This document shows positions 1-11,227 of a stretch of DNA of 64,000 nucleotides, piece by piece. The stretch comes from Planctomycetota bacterium. GTDB taxonomy: Bacteria > Planctomycetota > UBA1135 > GCA-002686595. The DNA lies in assembly GCA_022446815.1 (NCBI GenBank), contig JAKVCD010000001.1:170997-234996 (forward strand), given 5' to 3'. Both the position numbers and the translations under genes were made by a program. The first letter of the stretch is position 1; each line of letters begins with the position of its first letter. The notes below the pieces were generated by a model. It was given only the letters and a program-made list of their open reading frames with translations, was not told the DNA's origin and did not search any database.

Positions 1-2365
<2,365 letters not shown>

Positions 2366-2369
<4 letters not shown>

Positions 2370-3469
2370 GCTCTATCTGCCTCGCTTCCTTTCTGCTCCG
2401 TGACTTCGGAGTGATCTCGTCGTCCTGCAGCGCACGGCTCGGGGCGCGGGCCAAGGCCCGGCCACTCGTGCGAAGCTGGTGTGCGCGCCCCGTGCTCGCA
2501 GTACCAGCGCGTGAAGGCGCGGGTCGGGACGCTCTCGAAGAAGTGGGCGTCGACCTCGACGCCCGCTGGTCTATCTATCCAAACTCGGGTCGGGTCACCC
2601 GCAGGGGCCGCTGCGCCAGCCCCGCTGGGGTGGCAGGCGTCGGTTGTCGCCAAAAGCTCCAGAGGGATCTCTTGCTCTAGACAGAGCTCTATGACGCCAG
2701 AGACCCCGAGCTGAGTGATCGTTCGCTCTGAACCGATGGACTCTGTCGCGACCCATACGCGGTCCGCAGCGCGCGCGGCCTCGCTGAGGCCGGCGTCTAA
2801 GGTGAGGCGCGCGCGGACGCCCGCTGTCGATGCAACCCTCGCCATCTCACGCCCAGAGAGGCTCGGCCTCCCCTCAGCGATGAGGAGCTCCGGCGCGAGC
2901 CCCGCTCGGAAAGCAGCCCGGACGCACTCGACGAGCTCTGGAGAGCAGCCGAAGACCAAGATCGTCTCCCCGGGCTGCAGCTCGCGCAGCGCATGAGGGG
3001 CGACCGCGCGCGGGGGGATGACTCGCGGTGAGTTACAGAGGGGCGTCAGGTGTTCTCTCGAGTTGCGAAGAGATCCATCCGCCTCGAGCCAGAGGCCCAT
3101 CTCCTCGGCGAGCGGAGTGCGGGGACTGCGCTGCTCTGGCCGCGCTGCAGCCCAAGCTAAGGCGCCGCGAAGCTGATCGATCCAGGTCGCGAAGACCCCC
3201 CTCCAGCCGTGCGCTTCCTCAAGCGGCCTCAGACCTTCCTCTAAGGCCACTTCGGCCTCCTCAAAGCCCCAGTCGATCTGTTGCGAGAAGACCCATTGCT
3301 GGGCGCGCTCAGAGACCTCACAGATGAGCTCTGCTGCCGGGGTGCCGGTGTCTGTGAGCAGCTCACCGAGTTGGGCGCTAAGGGGACCGGAGACCCCGAT
3401 AGCTCCCTCAGGGAGGGCCTGAGTGCCTGCTCGGTCGCGGTGGATGGTGTACGTGACGCGTGACGTCAT
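2366..3469 (-). CDS. eIF2B/MtnA-family (translation initiation factor 2B-like) protein
   Basis: This 367-residue protein contains, from about residue 165 to 345, the Rossmann-like core of the family that includes eIF2B alpha/beta/delta, methylthioribose-1-phosphate isomerase and ribose-1,5-bisphosphate isomerase. Visible family features are [32 protein letters not shown] and [16 protein letters not shown]. The N-terminal half is helical and not recognised. The bacterial members studied are sugar-phosphate isomerases, but I do not see the full MtnA catalytic signature, so the substrate is unknown. The final 35 residues are charged and probably disordered. It ends in a 4-base overlap with gyrA, so the two are probably co-transcribed and coupled. 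The family call is fairly firm; the function is open. Confidence 0.7.
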
Positions 3470-3613
3470 GGGCGGTGACTGCGGTCGCCTAGCGCAGCGA
3501 GCGGGCTGCCCAAGAGGGCGCCCCGCCAGAGCTCCTAGGGGCCAGCGAGCCGCCCATTATCGCCCCTCTAGCCGAGGGTTTCCACTCAGCCGCCCCTATA
3601 AAAGAGGTAAAGC

Positions 3614-4414
3614 CTAGGAGCCCGCCGCCGCTCTGAGGGTGAGAGGCCCTAGATCCTCAACAGGGCCGCTCAGCCGAGCCTCGCCAGCAGGACCTTGGTC
3701 GACCTCCAACTGGCCACCCGTGAGGCTCAAGGTGATGGGGAAGGGGTGCCCGAGCCCCTCATGGAGCGCGTGGGCAGCCGCAGCCGCGCCAGTCCCGCAG
3801 GACTCGGTCTCCCCGACGCCGCGCTCGTAGACCCGCAGCCGCCAGCCAGACCCCTCTTGGGCGACGTATCCCACGTTGACGCCCCCTTTGAAGAGCGGGT
3901 GCTCCTGAAGCGCCCTCCCCCGCTCCGTGAACCCAGGCTGCTCTACGTCTTCGACCAGGAAGACACAGTGTGGGTTCCCGACATCTCCCCGCCAGGCGGC
4001 CCGCTCTCTCTCCAGCAGCAGCAGCTCTCCTCCTAGCGCCTCAATATGCACCGGGCCCAGGTCAGTGGTCAGCCGCGCTGCGCCCTCTGCTGTGACCGGG
4101 CCCCGTACCCAGCGAGGGCCTGTCTCAGCCAAGATGAGGACCTCCTCGGACCCTGACTCCACGAGCATGAGCCAGCCAGCGCACCGCAGGCCGTTCCCGC
4201 ACGCCGCGGCCAAGGAGCCGTCCGCATTCCAAACGCTGAGCCGGACGCCCGCTTCGGCTTCTTGGATCACGAGGAGTCCATCCGCGGATCGGCCAGCCTG
4301 ATCGCGAGCCGCCTCGCACCAAGTTGTGACCTCCTCGCCTCTTGGGGCCGCTTTTGCTCTCGCGTCAAAGAGCACAAAGAGGTTGCCTGCGCCCTTCACG
4401 AGGCGAGCCCCCAT
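3614..4414 (-). CDS. dapF: diaminopimelate epimerase
   Basis: DapF interconverts LL- and meso-diaminopimelate in the cytoplasm, the last step before use in lysine and peptidoglycan synthesis. The 266-residue length is normal. Both catalytic cysteines are visible: ACGNGLRC near residue 75 and ESCGTGAAA near residue 210. The conserved start GAGNLFVLFD and GNPHCVFLV are also present. The start ATG overlaps the stop of the preceding RNase HIII gene as TGATG, so the two genes are read as one coupled unit. A meso-DAP route implies DAP-type peptidoglycan or at least lysine synthesis. There is no oddity in the motifs. Confidence 0.96.
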   Translation of the reverse strand: MGARLVKGAGNLFVLFDARAKAAPRGEEVTTWCEAARDQAGRSADGLLVIQEAEAGVRLSVWNADGSLAAACGNGLRCAGWLMLVESGSEEVLILAETGPRWVRGPVTAEGAARLTTDLGPVHIEALGGELLLLERERAAWRGDVGNPHCVFLVEDVEQPGFTERGRALQEHPLFKGGVNVGYVAQEGSGWRLRVYERGVGETESCGTGAAAAAHALHEGLGHPFPITLSLTGGQLEVDQGPAGEARLSGPVEDLGPLTLRAAAGS

Positions 4415-5340
4415 CAGCGCGCGCCTCCGACGCGGGTAGCGTTCTTGAAGTGGACCTTCGCGACCTCGGCGAGCCGGTCTTCCCCAAAGGAGCGAACAAA
4501 CTCTCGAGCAGCCTGGTCCGCCGGCGCGCCTGCGCCTTTGCGCAGCTCAACCCCCCACTCCTGTGAGAGCTCATCGAGGCCAAGGAGGAAAGCTTCACGC
4601 GCGATGATGCTCGCGGCAGCGACGCTGAGCTCCTCTTCGCCCTTCGTTCGCTGCAGGAGGGAGATCTCCATCCCTCTGAGCCGACCCTCCATCAGCTCCT
4701 CCCGGGCGAACTTATCGATGATGACGTGATCTCTGGGCTTCGTGATGGCGCGGATCGCCTCTGCGTGCATGTCAGCGAGGAGCTCATTCAGGTTCCCAGC
4801 CGCCCGCCAGCGCGGGTTGTAGTCCACGGGGTCTAGACGCACGACACGATGCTCGAGCCGCTCCCTCAGGAAGGCGCCGAGCGCCAAGGCCTTCTTGTCG
4901 TCGAGCGCCTTCGAGTCCATAACGCCTGCATCGAGGAGCTCTGTCGCCTCCTCTGGCGTCATCCGCGCCGCGCATACGACCAGCGGGCCGAGGAAGTCGC
5001 CCTTGCCGCACTCGTCGCTCCCCACCGTGACGCTGTCAGGTGCGATCGGTTGCGGCGCCACCGCGCTCTTCTTGGCCTTGGTCTTGCTCGCTAGAGCTGC
5101 GGCCTCTGGGGCGTAGCGCTCGGCAAAGAGCGCAGGGGCTGCGCCCTGCACGACGAGCTTGCCCGAGGTGTAGAGGGTGACGACGACACCGTCTCCCTTG
5201 GCGCTGAAGCGCGCATGAGGGACGCTTCGAAACTCGAACTGCGCGGGGTCGAGCCTACCCTCGATGAGGGCGGCGTGCTCCTGGCGCACCTTGTAGACGA
5301 GGGTCTCTTGTGCCACGCGAGGATTGTAGCGGCGCATCAC
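4414..5340 (-). CDS. rnhC: ribonuclease HIII
   Basis: RNase HIII cleaves the RNA strand of RNA-DNA hybrids. The 308-residue protein has an N-terminal TBP-like substrate-binding region (about 10-95), then the catalytic domain starting at VGSDECGKGDFLGPLVV, with further acidic residues in GVMDSKALDD and DHVIIDKFA. The DE(C)GKGD form is typical of HIII rather than HII. The gene heads a leftward unit with dapF (TGATG overlap). The listed start is the first of two adjacent ATGs; an in-frame GTG at VAQETLVYK, nine codons later, is also possible and would leave more space from the divergent Rieske gene. RNase HIII is known from Firmicutes and from the PVC group, which fits a planctomycete. Confidence 0.93.
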   Translation of the reverse strand: MMRRYNPRVAQETLVYKVRQEHAALIEGRLDPAQFEFRSVPHARFSAKGDGVVVTLYTSGKLVVQGAAPALFAERYAPEAAALASKTKAKKSAVAPQPIAPDSVTVGSDECGKGDFLGPLVVCAARMTPEEATELLDAGVMDSKALDDKKALALGAFLRERLEHRVVRLDPVDYNPRWRAAGNLNELLADMHAEAIRAITKPRDHVIIDKFAREELMEGRLRGMEISLLQRTKGEEELSVAAASIIAREAFLLGLDELSQEWGVELRKGAGAPADQAAREFVRSFGEDRLAEVAKVHFKNATRVGGAR

Positions 5341-5357
5341 GGACTACAATCATTCGC

Positions 5358-5690
5358 ATGAGCTCCGAGTCCGAATACGTGACAGGTCTCTCCCGCGAGG
5401 CGCTGGATCCCGAGCGTGGTACCCCCATTGATACACCCTGGGGTATGTACTCCTTACACCTCGTGGGTGATGAGGTCGTCTGCGTACAGGCCTTCTGCCC
5501 ACACATGGACGGCCCGCTCTTCGAGGGCACTCGCGCGGGGAGCAGGCTGGTCTGCCCATGGCACAGCTGGATCTATGACCTCAGCTCCTGCGAACGAGTC
5601 GACTCAGGCGACGAAGAGGGGCGCTGCCTAGACCACCTCCTGGTCATCGAAGGAGTTGACGGAGCGCTTGCGCTCCGAAAGGCTGACTGA
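5358..5690 (+). CDS. Rieske [2Fe-2S] ferredoxin-like protein
   Basis: This small soluble protein of 110 residues carries both halves of a Rieske cluster site: CPHMDGPL (Cys-X-His) near residue 50 and CPWHSWIYD (Cys-X2-His) near residue 70. These bind a [2Fe-2S] cluster with two Cys and two His. Proteins of this size act as electron carriers for oxygenases or other redox enzymes. No membrane segment or signal peptide is present, so it is probably cytoplasmic. The ATG at 5358 was chosen over upstream in-frame codons because those overlap the divergent RNase HIII start. It stands alone between rnhC and the cystathionine beta-synthase gene, so its partner is unknown. Confidence 0.9.
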   Translation: MSSESEYVTGLSREALDPERGTPIDTPWGMYSLHLVGDEVVCVQAFCPHMDGPLFEGTRAGSRLVCPWHSWIYDLSSCERVDSGDEEGRCLDHLLVIEGVDGALALRKAD

Positions 5691-5835
5691 GAGCTTGCGG
5701 GTGGCTCCAAGCTGTAGCCCATGCGTCCCCACGCCCCCTCCTTGCACGACCTCACACTTATGAGCCCACCTCCGCTCCGAACGCCATAGAATCGATCTCT
5801 CTCTCCACCCCCCTTACGAAACCCCTCTGATCCCC

Positions 5836-7194
5836 GTGCCTAAGATCCTCGACTCCATCCTCGACGCAGTCGGCTGCACGCCGATGGTTCGCTTGAACAA
5901 GATCGGGCGTGACACCGGTTGTGAGCTCCTCGCCAAGTGTGAGTACCTGAACCCAGGTGGCTCCGTGAAAGATCGCATCGGCCGCCGCATGGTCCTCGAG
6001 GCCGCGAAGTCTGGTCGCATCGCTCCTGGTGACACGCTGATCGAACCGACTAGCGGCAACACGGGGATCGGAATGGCAATGGCTGCGGCGACCCTCGGCT
6101 ATCGCATGGTGATCACCATGCCCGAGAAGATGAGCCGCGAGAAGCAGGTCGTGCTCGAGGCCCTCGGAGCTGAGATCGTTCGCACCCCCACCGAAGCCGC
6201 TTGGGACGCGCCCGAGAGTCACATTGGCGTGGCAAACCAACTGAAAGAGATCATCCCCAACGCGCACATCCTCGACCAATACTCGAACCCGGACAACCCG
6301 AACGCGCACATAGAGGGGACGGCGCGCGAGATCCTTGAGCAAACAGACGGCGAGCTCGACTACATGGTGATGACCGCTGGCACAGGCGGAACGCTCACAG
6401 GCATCGCGCGCGCCCTCAAGGAGGCCAACCCCAACATCAAGGTGGTCGGAGTGGACCCTGTCGGCTCGATCCTCGCAGGCCCTGCCGAGGTTGGCTCTTA
6501 TAAGGTCGAAGGCATCGGCTATGACTTCATCCCGGAGGTCTTGGACCGCGAACTCGTAGATGAGTGGTTTAAGAGTGAGGACGGCCCCTCCTTCCGCATG
6601 TCGCGGCGCCTCATCCGCCAAGAGGGGCTGCTCGTCGGGGGGAGCTCCGGCTCGGCCGTATGGGCGGCGCACGAGCTCGCCAAGCGCGAGGGGCCTGACA
6701 AGCGCATCGTCACGATCCTCCCGGACTCTGTTCGCAACTACATGACCAAGTTCCTTGATGAGGCTTGGATGAAAGAGAACGGCTTCGCCGAGGCCGGCTG
6801 GGAGTCGACCGACCTTGGCAGCATGCTTCTACGTCTACCCAAGCGCGAGCTCCTCTCGGCGACGAGCGGGGAGAGCGTCGAGGTTGCGGTCGGGCGCATG
6901 AAAGACAACGGAATCAGCCAGCTCCCCATCCTCGATGAGGGCAAGCTCGTCGGGATCGTCACCGAGCAAGACCTCCTCGGTAAGCTCGTCGAAGATCGGG
7001 CGACGCTCTCAAGCGCTGTAGCAGAGGTCATGTTCCGCACTGTGAATACGGTCCATCGTGATCAGGACGCCGGCTGCCTGCTCGACGTCTTCTCAAGGAA
7101 CGAGATCGCCCTTGTCGTCAACGACGACGGGGGCCTGGTGGGACTCATCACCAAGATGGACTTGGTCGACTTCCTCGCGGCGAAGCCCTCCTGA
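5836..7194 (+). CDS. cystathionine beta-synthase with C-terminal CBS pair
   Basis: This PLP enzyme joins serine and homocysteine to cystathionine in reverse transsulfuration. The 452-residue protein has a fold-type II PLP domain (1-320), with the lysine in GGSVKDRIGRR, the substrate/PLP loop EPTSGNTGIGMA and the cofactor-phosphate loop TAGTGGTLTG. Two CBS motifs follow (about 335-450), as in eukaryotic CBS, where they sense S-adenosylmethionine. There is no N-terminal heme domain. The start is GTG at 5836. Plain cysteine synthases are shorter (about 310 residues) and lack the CBS pair, so CBS is the better call. It could supply cysteine to the bacillithiol and desulfurase genes elsewhere in the window. 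It converges with the next gene, leaving 3 bp. Confidence 0.9.
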   Translation: MPKILDSILDAVGCTPMVRLNKIGRDTGCELLAKCEYLNPGGSVKDRIGRRMVLEAAKSGRIAPGDTLIEPTSGNTGIGMAMAAATLGYRMVITMPEKMSREKQVVLEALGAEIVRTPTEAAWDAPESHIGVANQLKEIIPNAHILDQYSNPDNPNAHIEGTAREILEQTDGELDYMVMTAGTGGTLTGIARALKEANPNIKVVGVDPVGSILAGPAEVGSYKVEGIGYDFIPEVLDRELVDEWFKSEDGPSFRMSRRLIRQEGLLVGGSSGSAVWAAHELAKREGPDKRIVTILPDSVRNYMTKFLDEAWMKENGFAEAGWESTDLGSMLLRLPKRELLSATSGESVEVAVGRMKDNGISQLPILDEGKLVGIVTEQDLLGKLVEDRATLSSAVAEVMFRTVNTVHRDQDAGCLLDVFSRNEIALVVNDDGGLVGLITKMDLVDFLAAKPS

Positions 7195-7197
7195 GCG

Positions 7198-7593
7198 CTA
7201 GGCCGTCTTCAGGCGCTCGAGCGCTTGCACGCAGCCAACGATGGTCACGACGCCAGAGATCATCGTGAGCATCCCTGAGTTCAACATGGAGAGCGCGCTC
7301 AAGACGACGAGGACCCAGATCCACGTCTTGTCCATCTCCCAGGCTCTCCACCCTGCGTAGAGCGTGAGGAGCTGGAACAGCGTGAAGAGGCCGACGACGA
7401 AGCAGCCGAGGCTATAGACGATGCCGAGGCCGAGCGGGTCGACCCCCTCCTCCACCATCGTCACGCCCCCAATTACACCAAGGAAGGTCGCTCCCCCAAA
7501 GATGCAGAAGAGCGCAAGGGCCGAGGTGGCCACTGAGAGGAGGATGCCTACGCTCAGCGTCGCCGGGCGCTCAATGTTCTCTTGGGTCGTCAT
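7198..7593 (-). CDS. small membrane protein of unknown function
   Basis: The 131-residue protein has three to four hydrophobic segments: about 14-45, 55-85 and 92-125. Short polar stretches separate them, with an acidic N-terminus (TTQENIERP) and a basic C-terminus (ALERLKTA). No family signature is recognised. The gene is isolated, faces the cystathionine beta-synthase gene tail to tail, and its upstream region (7594-7740) is shared with the divergent TRAP transporter operon. Coding status is supported by membrane-protein composition and a clean ATG start. Confidence 0.7.
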   Translation of the reverse strand: MTTQENIERPATLSVGILLSVATSALALFCIFGGATFLGVIGGVTMVEEGVDPLGLGIVYSLGCFVVGLFTLFQLLTLYAGWRAWEMDKTWIWVLVVLSALSMLNSGMLTMISGVVTIVGCVQALERLKTA

Positions 7594-7740
7594 CTTCTAG
7601 CTCTCCTTTGCTCCTCTCCTTTGCTCTGCGTGCTCAATACGCGCCCTCCTCACGACCATTCTCTCTAATTCGCGAAGCTTTGTTTCGATAGACAGATGCC
7701 TTTCTCGAAGCAGACAACAGATCGCTAGGCTCAGGGACCC

Positions 7741-8322
7741 ATGGACGCAGCGCTCCGTCTCTCCAAACTCATCGACTCCCTGAATAGGGTGATCGCTCGC
7801 GCTATGGGCTGGGCCCTTTTCCTCATGGTGCTCGTGGGCGCATACAACGCGATCGCGCGCTCTCTAGAGAAGGAGCTCGGGCTCTCGCTCTCTTCGAACG
7901 CTTACATCGAGGCGCAGTGGTATCTCTTCAGCCTCGTCTTCCTCTTAGGGGCCCCTTACGCGCTGCGCTCGAACGCGCATGTGCGGGTTGACGTCCTCTA
8001 TGGTGAGCACCCTGCGCGCGGAAAGGCCTGGACCGACCTCATTGGCGGCGTGCTGTTTCTCATCCCCTTCTGCCTCTTCGCGATCTGGATCAGCTGGGAC
8101 TTCGTCAGCAACTCGATCGCTGTCGGTGAGCTCTCACCGGACCCAGGGGGTCTCCCGCGCTGGCCGCTCAAACTCGTCGTGCCGATCTCGTTCGCGCTGC
8201 TCTGCTTGCAAGGAGCCTCCGAGGTCGTGAAACGTGCGGCCTTCTTGTGTGGCAGGAGCGCGGACGAGATCGGGCTAGAAGAGCCCTCTCTAGTAGATCG
8301 CAGCACAGGGGGAGAGTCATGA
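7741..8322 (+). CDS. dctQ: TRAP transporter small permease (DctQ type)
   Basis: This is the four-helix small membrane subunit of a tripartite ATP-independent periplasmic transporter, which imports organic acids using an ion gradient. Hydrophobic helices lie at about 18-40, 58-80, 98-120 and 138-158. The conserved EAQWYLFSLVFLLGAPYALR and HVRVDVLY motifs of DctQ are present. At 193 residues it is slightly longer than usual, with a polar tail. The stop overlaps the ATG of dctM (ATGA at 8319-8322). The binding protein is encoded separately, about 1.6 kb beyond dctM on the other strand. Confidence 0.93.
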   Translation: MDAALRLSKLIDSLNRVIARAMGWALFLMVLVGAYNAIARSLEKELGLSLSSNAYIEAQWYLFSLVFLLGAPYALRSNAHVRVDVLYGEHPARGKAWTDLIGGVLFLIPFCLFAIWISWDFVSNSIAVGELSPDPGGLPRWPLKLVVPISFALLCLQGASEVVKRAAFLCGRSADEIGLEEPSLVDRSTGGES

Positions 8323-9665
8323 GTGCAGACCTCCTCGGGCCGCTCATGTTTGTGGTCGTCTTCCTGCTGATCTTCCTCGGGTACCCAGTCGCCTTCTCCC
8401 TAGGCGGTGCTGCGCTGATCTTCGCGGTCATCGGAACGGAGGCTGGATACTTCGGGTGGGACTACATGGCCCTGTTCCCCGAGCGGGTCTTCGGGGTGAT
8501 GTCTAACCAGGTCCTGCTCGCCGTGCCCTTCTTCATCTTTATGGGCACGATGCTCGAGCGCTCTCGACTCGCCGAAGACCTCCTCCGCACTATCGGTCTC
8601 TTGTTCGGCCCTGTCCGGGGCGGCTTGGCCCTCGCGGTCGTCTTCGTCGGCGCGCTCTTGGCCGCGGCCACAGGAGTCGTCGGCGCCTCTGTTGTTGCAA
8701 TGGGCATGATCTCCCTGCCGATCATGAGGCGCTATGGGTACTCCGAGCCCCTCGCGACGGGCACGATCGCAGCCAGCGGGACCCTCGGGCAGATCATCCC
8801 GCCATCGATCGTGCTCGTCGTCCTCGGTGATCAGCTCGGCGTCAGCGTCGGCAAACTCTTCCTCGGCGCCCTCACCCCTGGGGTGGGCTTAGCACTTCTC
8901 TTTGCGCTCTACCTCATGACCCTCGCGCGGCTCCGGCCAGAGCTCGCACCTGCGCTGCCCGCTCAAGAGCGTGAGGCTGTACAAGACCTCCGGCGCCAAG
9001 TCCTTTTAGTCCTCATCCCGCCGCTCTTCCTCATCCTCGTCGTCCTAGGGAGCATCTTCGCAGGCGTCGCGACGCCCACGGAGGCGGGCGCTCTCGGCGC
9101 AGTGGGTGCGATGCTCCTCGCAAAAATGCACGGTCGCCTCAGTCGGCAGACACACGGAGAGACAATGCACGAGACCTTGCGGTTGACCTGCATGGTCGTG
9201 TTCCTGCTCGTTGGGTCTACTGCCTTCGCGCTCGTCTTCCGTGGGCTCAACGGCGACGTCTGGATTGAAGAGCTCCTCACCAATCTCCCTGGGGGGCTGA
9301 TCGGCTTCCTCATCGTCGCGAACCTGGCGGTCTTCCTCCTCGGTTTCTTCATCGACTTCTTTGAGATCGCGTTCATTCTCCTCCCTCTGCTAGCGCCTGC
9401 TGCGCGACTGCTCTGTGGAGAGCACTTCCCAGACGCCACCGGCGACGAGTACATGATCTGGTTCGGTGTAATGATCGCGATGAACCTCCAGACCTCTTTC
9501 CTCACGCCACCCTTCGGCTTCAGCCTCTTTTACTTGCGCGGAGTGACCCCGAGGGAGATCCCGACCACTGCGATATATAAGGGCGCGATCCCATTCATCT
9601 TCATTCAGCTCGTAGCCTTGGCCGTGGTCGCAGCATTCCCCGAGGTCGTCACCTACCTCCTTTGA
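8319..9665 (+). CDS. dctM: TRAP transporter large permease (DctM type)
   Basis: DctM is the transport channel of the TRAP system. The protein, 448 residues from the ATG at 8319, has about twelve hydrophobic segments and the family signatures LAVPFFIFMGTML, GVVGASVVAMGMISLPIM and GTLGQIIPPSIVLVVLGDQ. Near the C-terminus it has the QTSFLTPPFGFSLFYLRGV segment. The chosen start overlaps dctQ by four bases, which is typical of coupled subunits; longer in-frame extensions into dctQ are not needed. The following sulfatase-like lipoprotein begins 23 bp downstream, so it may share the transcript. Confidence 0.95.
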   Translation: MSADLLGPLMFVVVFLLIFLGYPVAFSLGGAALIFAVIGTEAGYFGWDYMALFPERVFGVMSNQVLLAVPFFIFMGTMLERSRLAEDLLRTIGLLFGPVRGGLALAVVFVGALLAAATGVVGASVVAMGMISLPIMRRYGYSEPLATGTIAASGTLGQIIPPSIVLVVLGDQLGVSVGKLFLGALTPGVGLALLFALYLMTLARLRPELAPALPAQEREAVQDLRRQVLLVLIPPLFLILVVLGSIFAGVATPTEAGALGAVGAMLLAKMHGRLSRQTHGETMHETLRLTCMVVFLLVGSTAFALVFRGLNGDVWIEELLTNLPGGLIGFLIVANLAVFLLGFFIDFFEIAFILLPLLAPAARLLCGEHFPDATGDEYMIWFGVMIAMNLQTSFLTPPFGFSLFYLRGVTPREIPTTAIYKGAIPFIFIQLVALAVVAAFPEVVTYLL

Positions 9666-9688
9666 GCACTTGGAGATATGTTGGACCA

Positions 9689-11206
9689 ATGAAGTCCCAC
9701 TTCGTTATCGCAGCCTTAGGCCTCCTGCTCCTCGCTAGCTGCGGCGGCTCGACGCCCAAGAAAAATGTCGTAGTCATCGTCATTGACACGCTGCGCGCTG
9801 ACCGGATGTCTCTCCATGGTTGCGAGCGGAACACAACTCCCGCCATTGACGAGTGGGCCAAGGAGGGCGTCATCTTCGACAGGGCGAACTCCGCCTCCTC
9901 TTGGACGGTCCCCTCGATGGGGATGCTGCTCACCGGTCGCTACAGGCAGGGCAGCGGCAAGACCTTCACGAGTAATCAGCGCTTGTTGAGCCAGGTGCTC
10001 CAGGCCGCTGGTTACCGCACGATCGGCATCGTCGCGAACCCTGTCTTGAACAGCCTGCAAGGCTTCGACGCAGGCTACGAGCAGTACGAGTTGACCGAAG
10101 GGAGCTATGAGGCCGCGCTCACTGAGCGGCGCTGGGGTTGGCCGAGCAACGTCGTCGTGGACAAGGGCATCCGCTGGATGCGCGAATTCCGCGACGAGCG
10201 CCCCTTCATGCTCTACCTCCATCTGATGGACCCCCACTACCCCTACGCACCACAAAAAGGTGTCCCCTTCTCCTGGAAGGATGACCTCTCTAAAGAGCGC
10301 CGCGACCACTACGAGGGGAACCTCTCTAAGGCAGACAAAGGCGCGATAGATGACGAACTCTATAAGCGCATGGAGCAGCAGCTCGCTGCCTATGACACAG
10401 AGATCTTAGAGACGGACCAGGAGCTTGAGCGCCTGTTCACCTACCTCAAAGAGTCTGGCTTGAGCGAAGACACCCTAGTCGTCCTGACGAGCGATCACGG
10501 CGAGGGCTTATGGGAGCACTCCTCCAAAGATGGTTGGGTAAACGAGGGCAGCTTCACTCAGAGCATCGTCCCGGAGCTCTACCGTGGCCATGGCGAGCAG
10601 CTCTACGGAGAGCTCGTCCACGTGCCCCTCGTCTTCGTCGGTCCTGGCGTCCCAAAGGACCTGCGCGACACGCGCACTGTCAGCCTCGTTGACGTCGTCC
10701 CGACGATCCTCTCCCTCGTCGACATCGCCTCGCCAACAGAGCTACACGGGATCCCGCTCTTTGGTGACCCGACGCTCGACGCACGAGACGAGGTGTTCTC
10801 CCACTGCGCTCGCGGAACCTCCGTGACCGTGGACGGTCGCTGGAAGCTCCACCTCCCTGAAGATCGCATCGCGGAGCGGGGCGGAATGACAGCGCTCTTC
10901 GACCTCAATGGTGACCCCGGGGAGAACTCCCCGATCGATGACCCCGCCTTGACGCGTGAGCTCACGGCGCGCATCCGCGCGTGGAAGGAGCGCTACGGTG
11001 AGGTTGGCGACAAGATGTCGATCGATGAGCAGCGCAAGCTCCTCTTACAGATGGGCTATGTAGGACTCGCCAATGAGCTGGACGAGGACACGACCCAGGA
11101 GGAGATCCGCGACCTCATGAAGGAGGGCCGTAGAAAGAAGGCGCGCGCGGAGGCGAAGATCCTAAACGAGGCCGCCAAAAGAGAGGGCGCCACAGCGGGC
11201 GACTGA
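9689..11206 (+). CDS. sulfatase-family lipoprotein (alkaline phosphatase superfamily)
   Basis: The protein of about 505 residues from the ATG at 9689 begins with a lipoprotein signal ending in the lipobox LLASCGG, so it is probably membrane-anchored outside the cytoplasm. Metal-ligand motifs of the sulfatase fold are clear: IDTLRADRMS, TSDHGEGLWEH and the central SWTVPSMGMLLTG. At the nucleophile position the sequence reads T-V-P-S-M instead of the C/S-x-P-S-R of true sulfatases. The formylglycine precursor is therefore replaced by Thr and the catalytic Arg by Met. This suggests a phosphodiesterase, phosphotransferase or related activity rather than sulfate-ester hydrolysis. The C-terminal 100 residues are helical and charged. 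It follows dctM closely and converges with dctP. Confidence 0.85.
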   Translation: MKSHFVIAALGLLLLASCGGSTPKKNVVVIVIDTLRADRMSLHGCERNTTPAIDEWAKEGVIFDRANSASSWTVPSMGMLLTGRYRQGSGKTFTSNQRLLSQVLQAAGYRTIGIVANPVLNSLQGFDAGYEQYELTEGSYEAALTERRWGWPSNVVVDKGIRWMREFRDERPFMLYLHLMDPHYPYAPQKGVPFSWKDDLSKERRDHYEGNLSKADKGAIDDELYKRMEQQLAAYDTEILETDQELERLFTYLKESGLSEDTLVVLTSDHGEGLWEHSSKDGWVNEGSFTQSIVPELYRGHGEQLYGELVHVPLVFVGPGVPKDLRDTRTVSLVDVVPTILSLVDIASPTELHGIPLFGDPTLDARDEVFSHCARGTSVTVDGRWKLHLPEDRIAERGGMTALFDLNGDPGENSPIDDPALTRELTARIRAWKERYGEVGDKMSIDEQRKLLLQMGYVGLANELDEDTTQEEIRDLMKEGRRKKARAEAKILNEAAKREGATAGD

Positions 11207-11209
11207 ACC

Positions 11210-11227
11210 TGAGCCCGAGTGGGCTCA
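11210..11227. terminator. short hairpin between convergent genes
   Basis: TGAGCCC at 11210-11216 pairs with GGGCTCA at 11221-11227 around a GAGT loop. It lies immediately after the sulfatase-like gene and overlaps the stop codon region of the convergent dctP gene, so it could stop transcription from both sides. There is no T-tract on either strand, so this is a tentative call. Confidence 0.3.

Noticed and set aside
5758-6672. A 304-codon minus-strand frame opposite cystathionine beta-synthase
   Set aside because: It lacks recognisable features, and the plus strand encodes an unmistakable PLP enzyme over the same bases.
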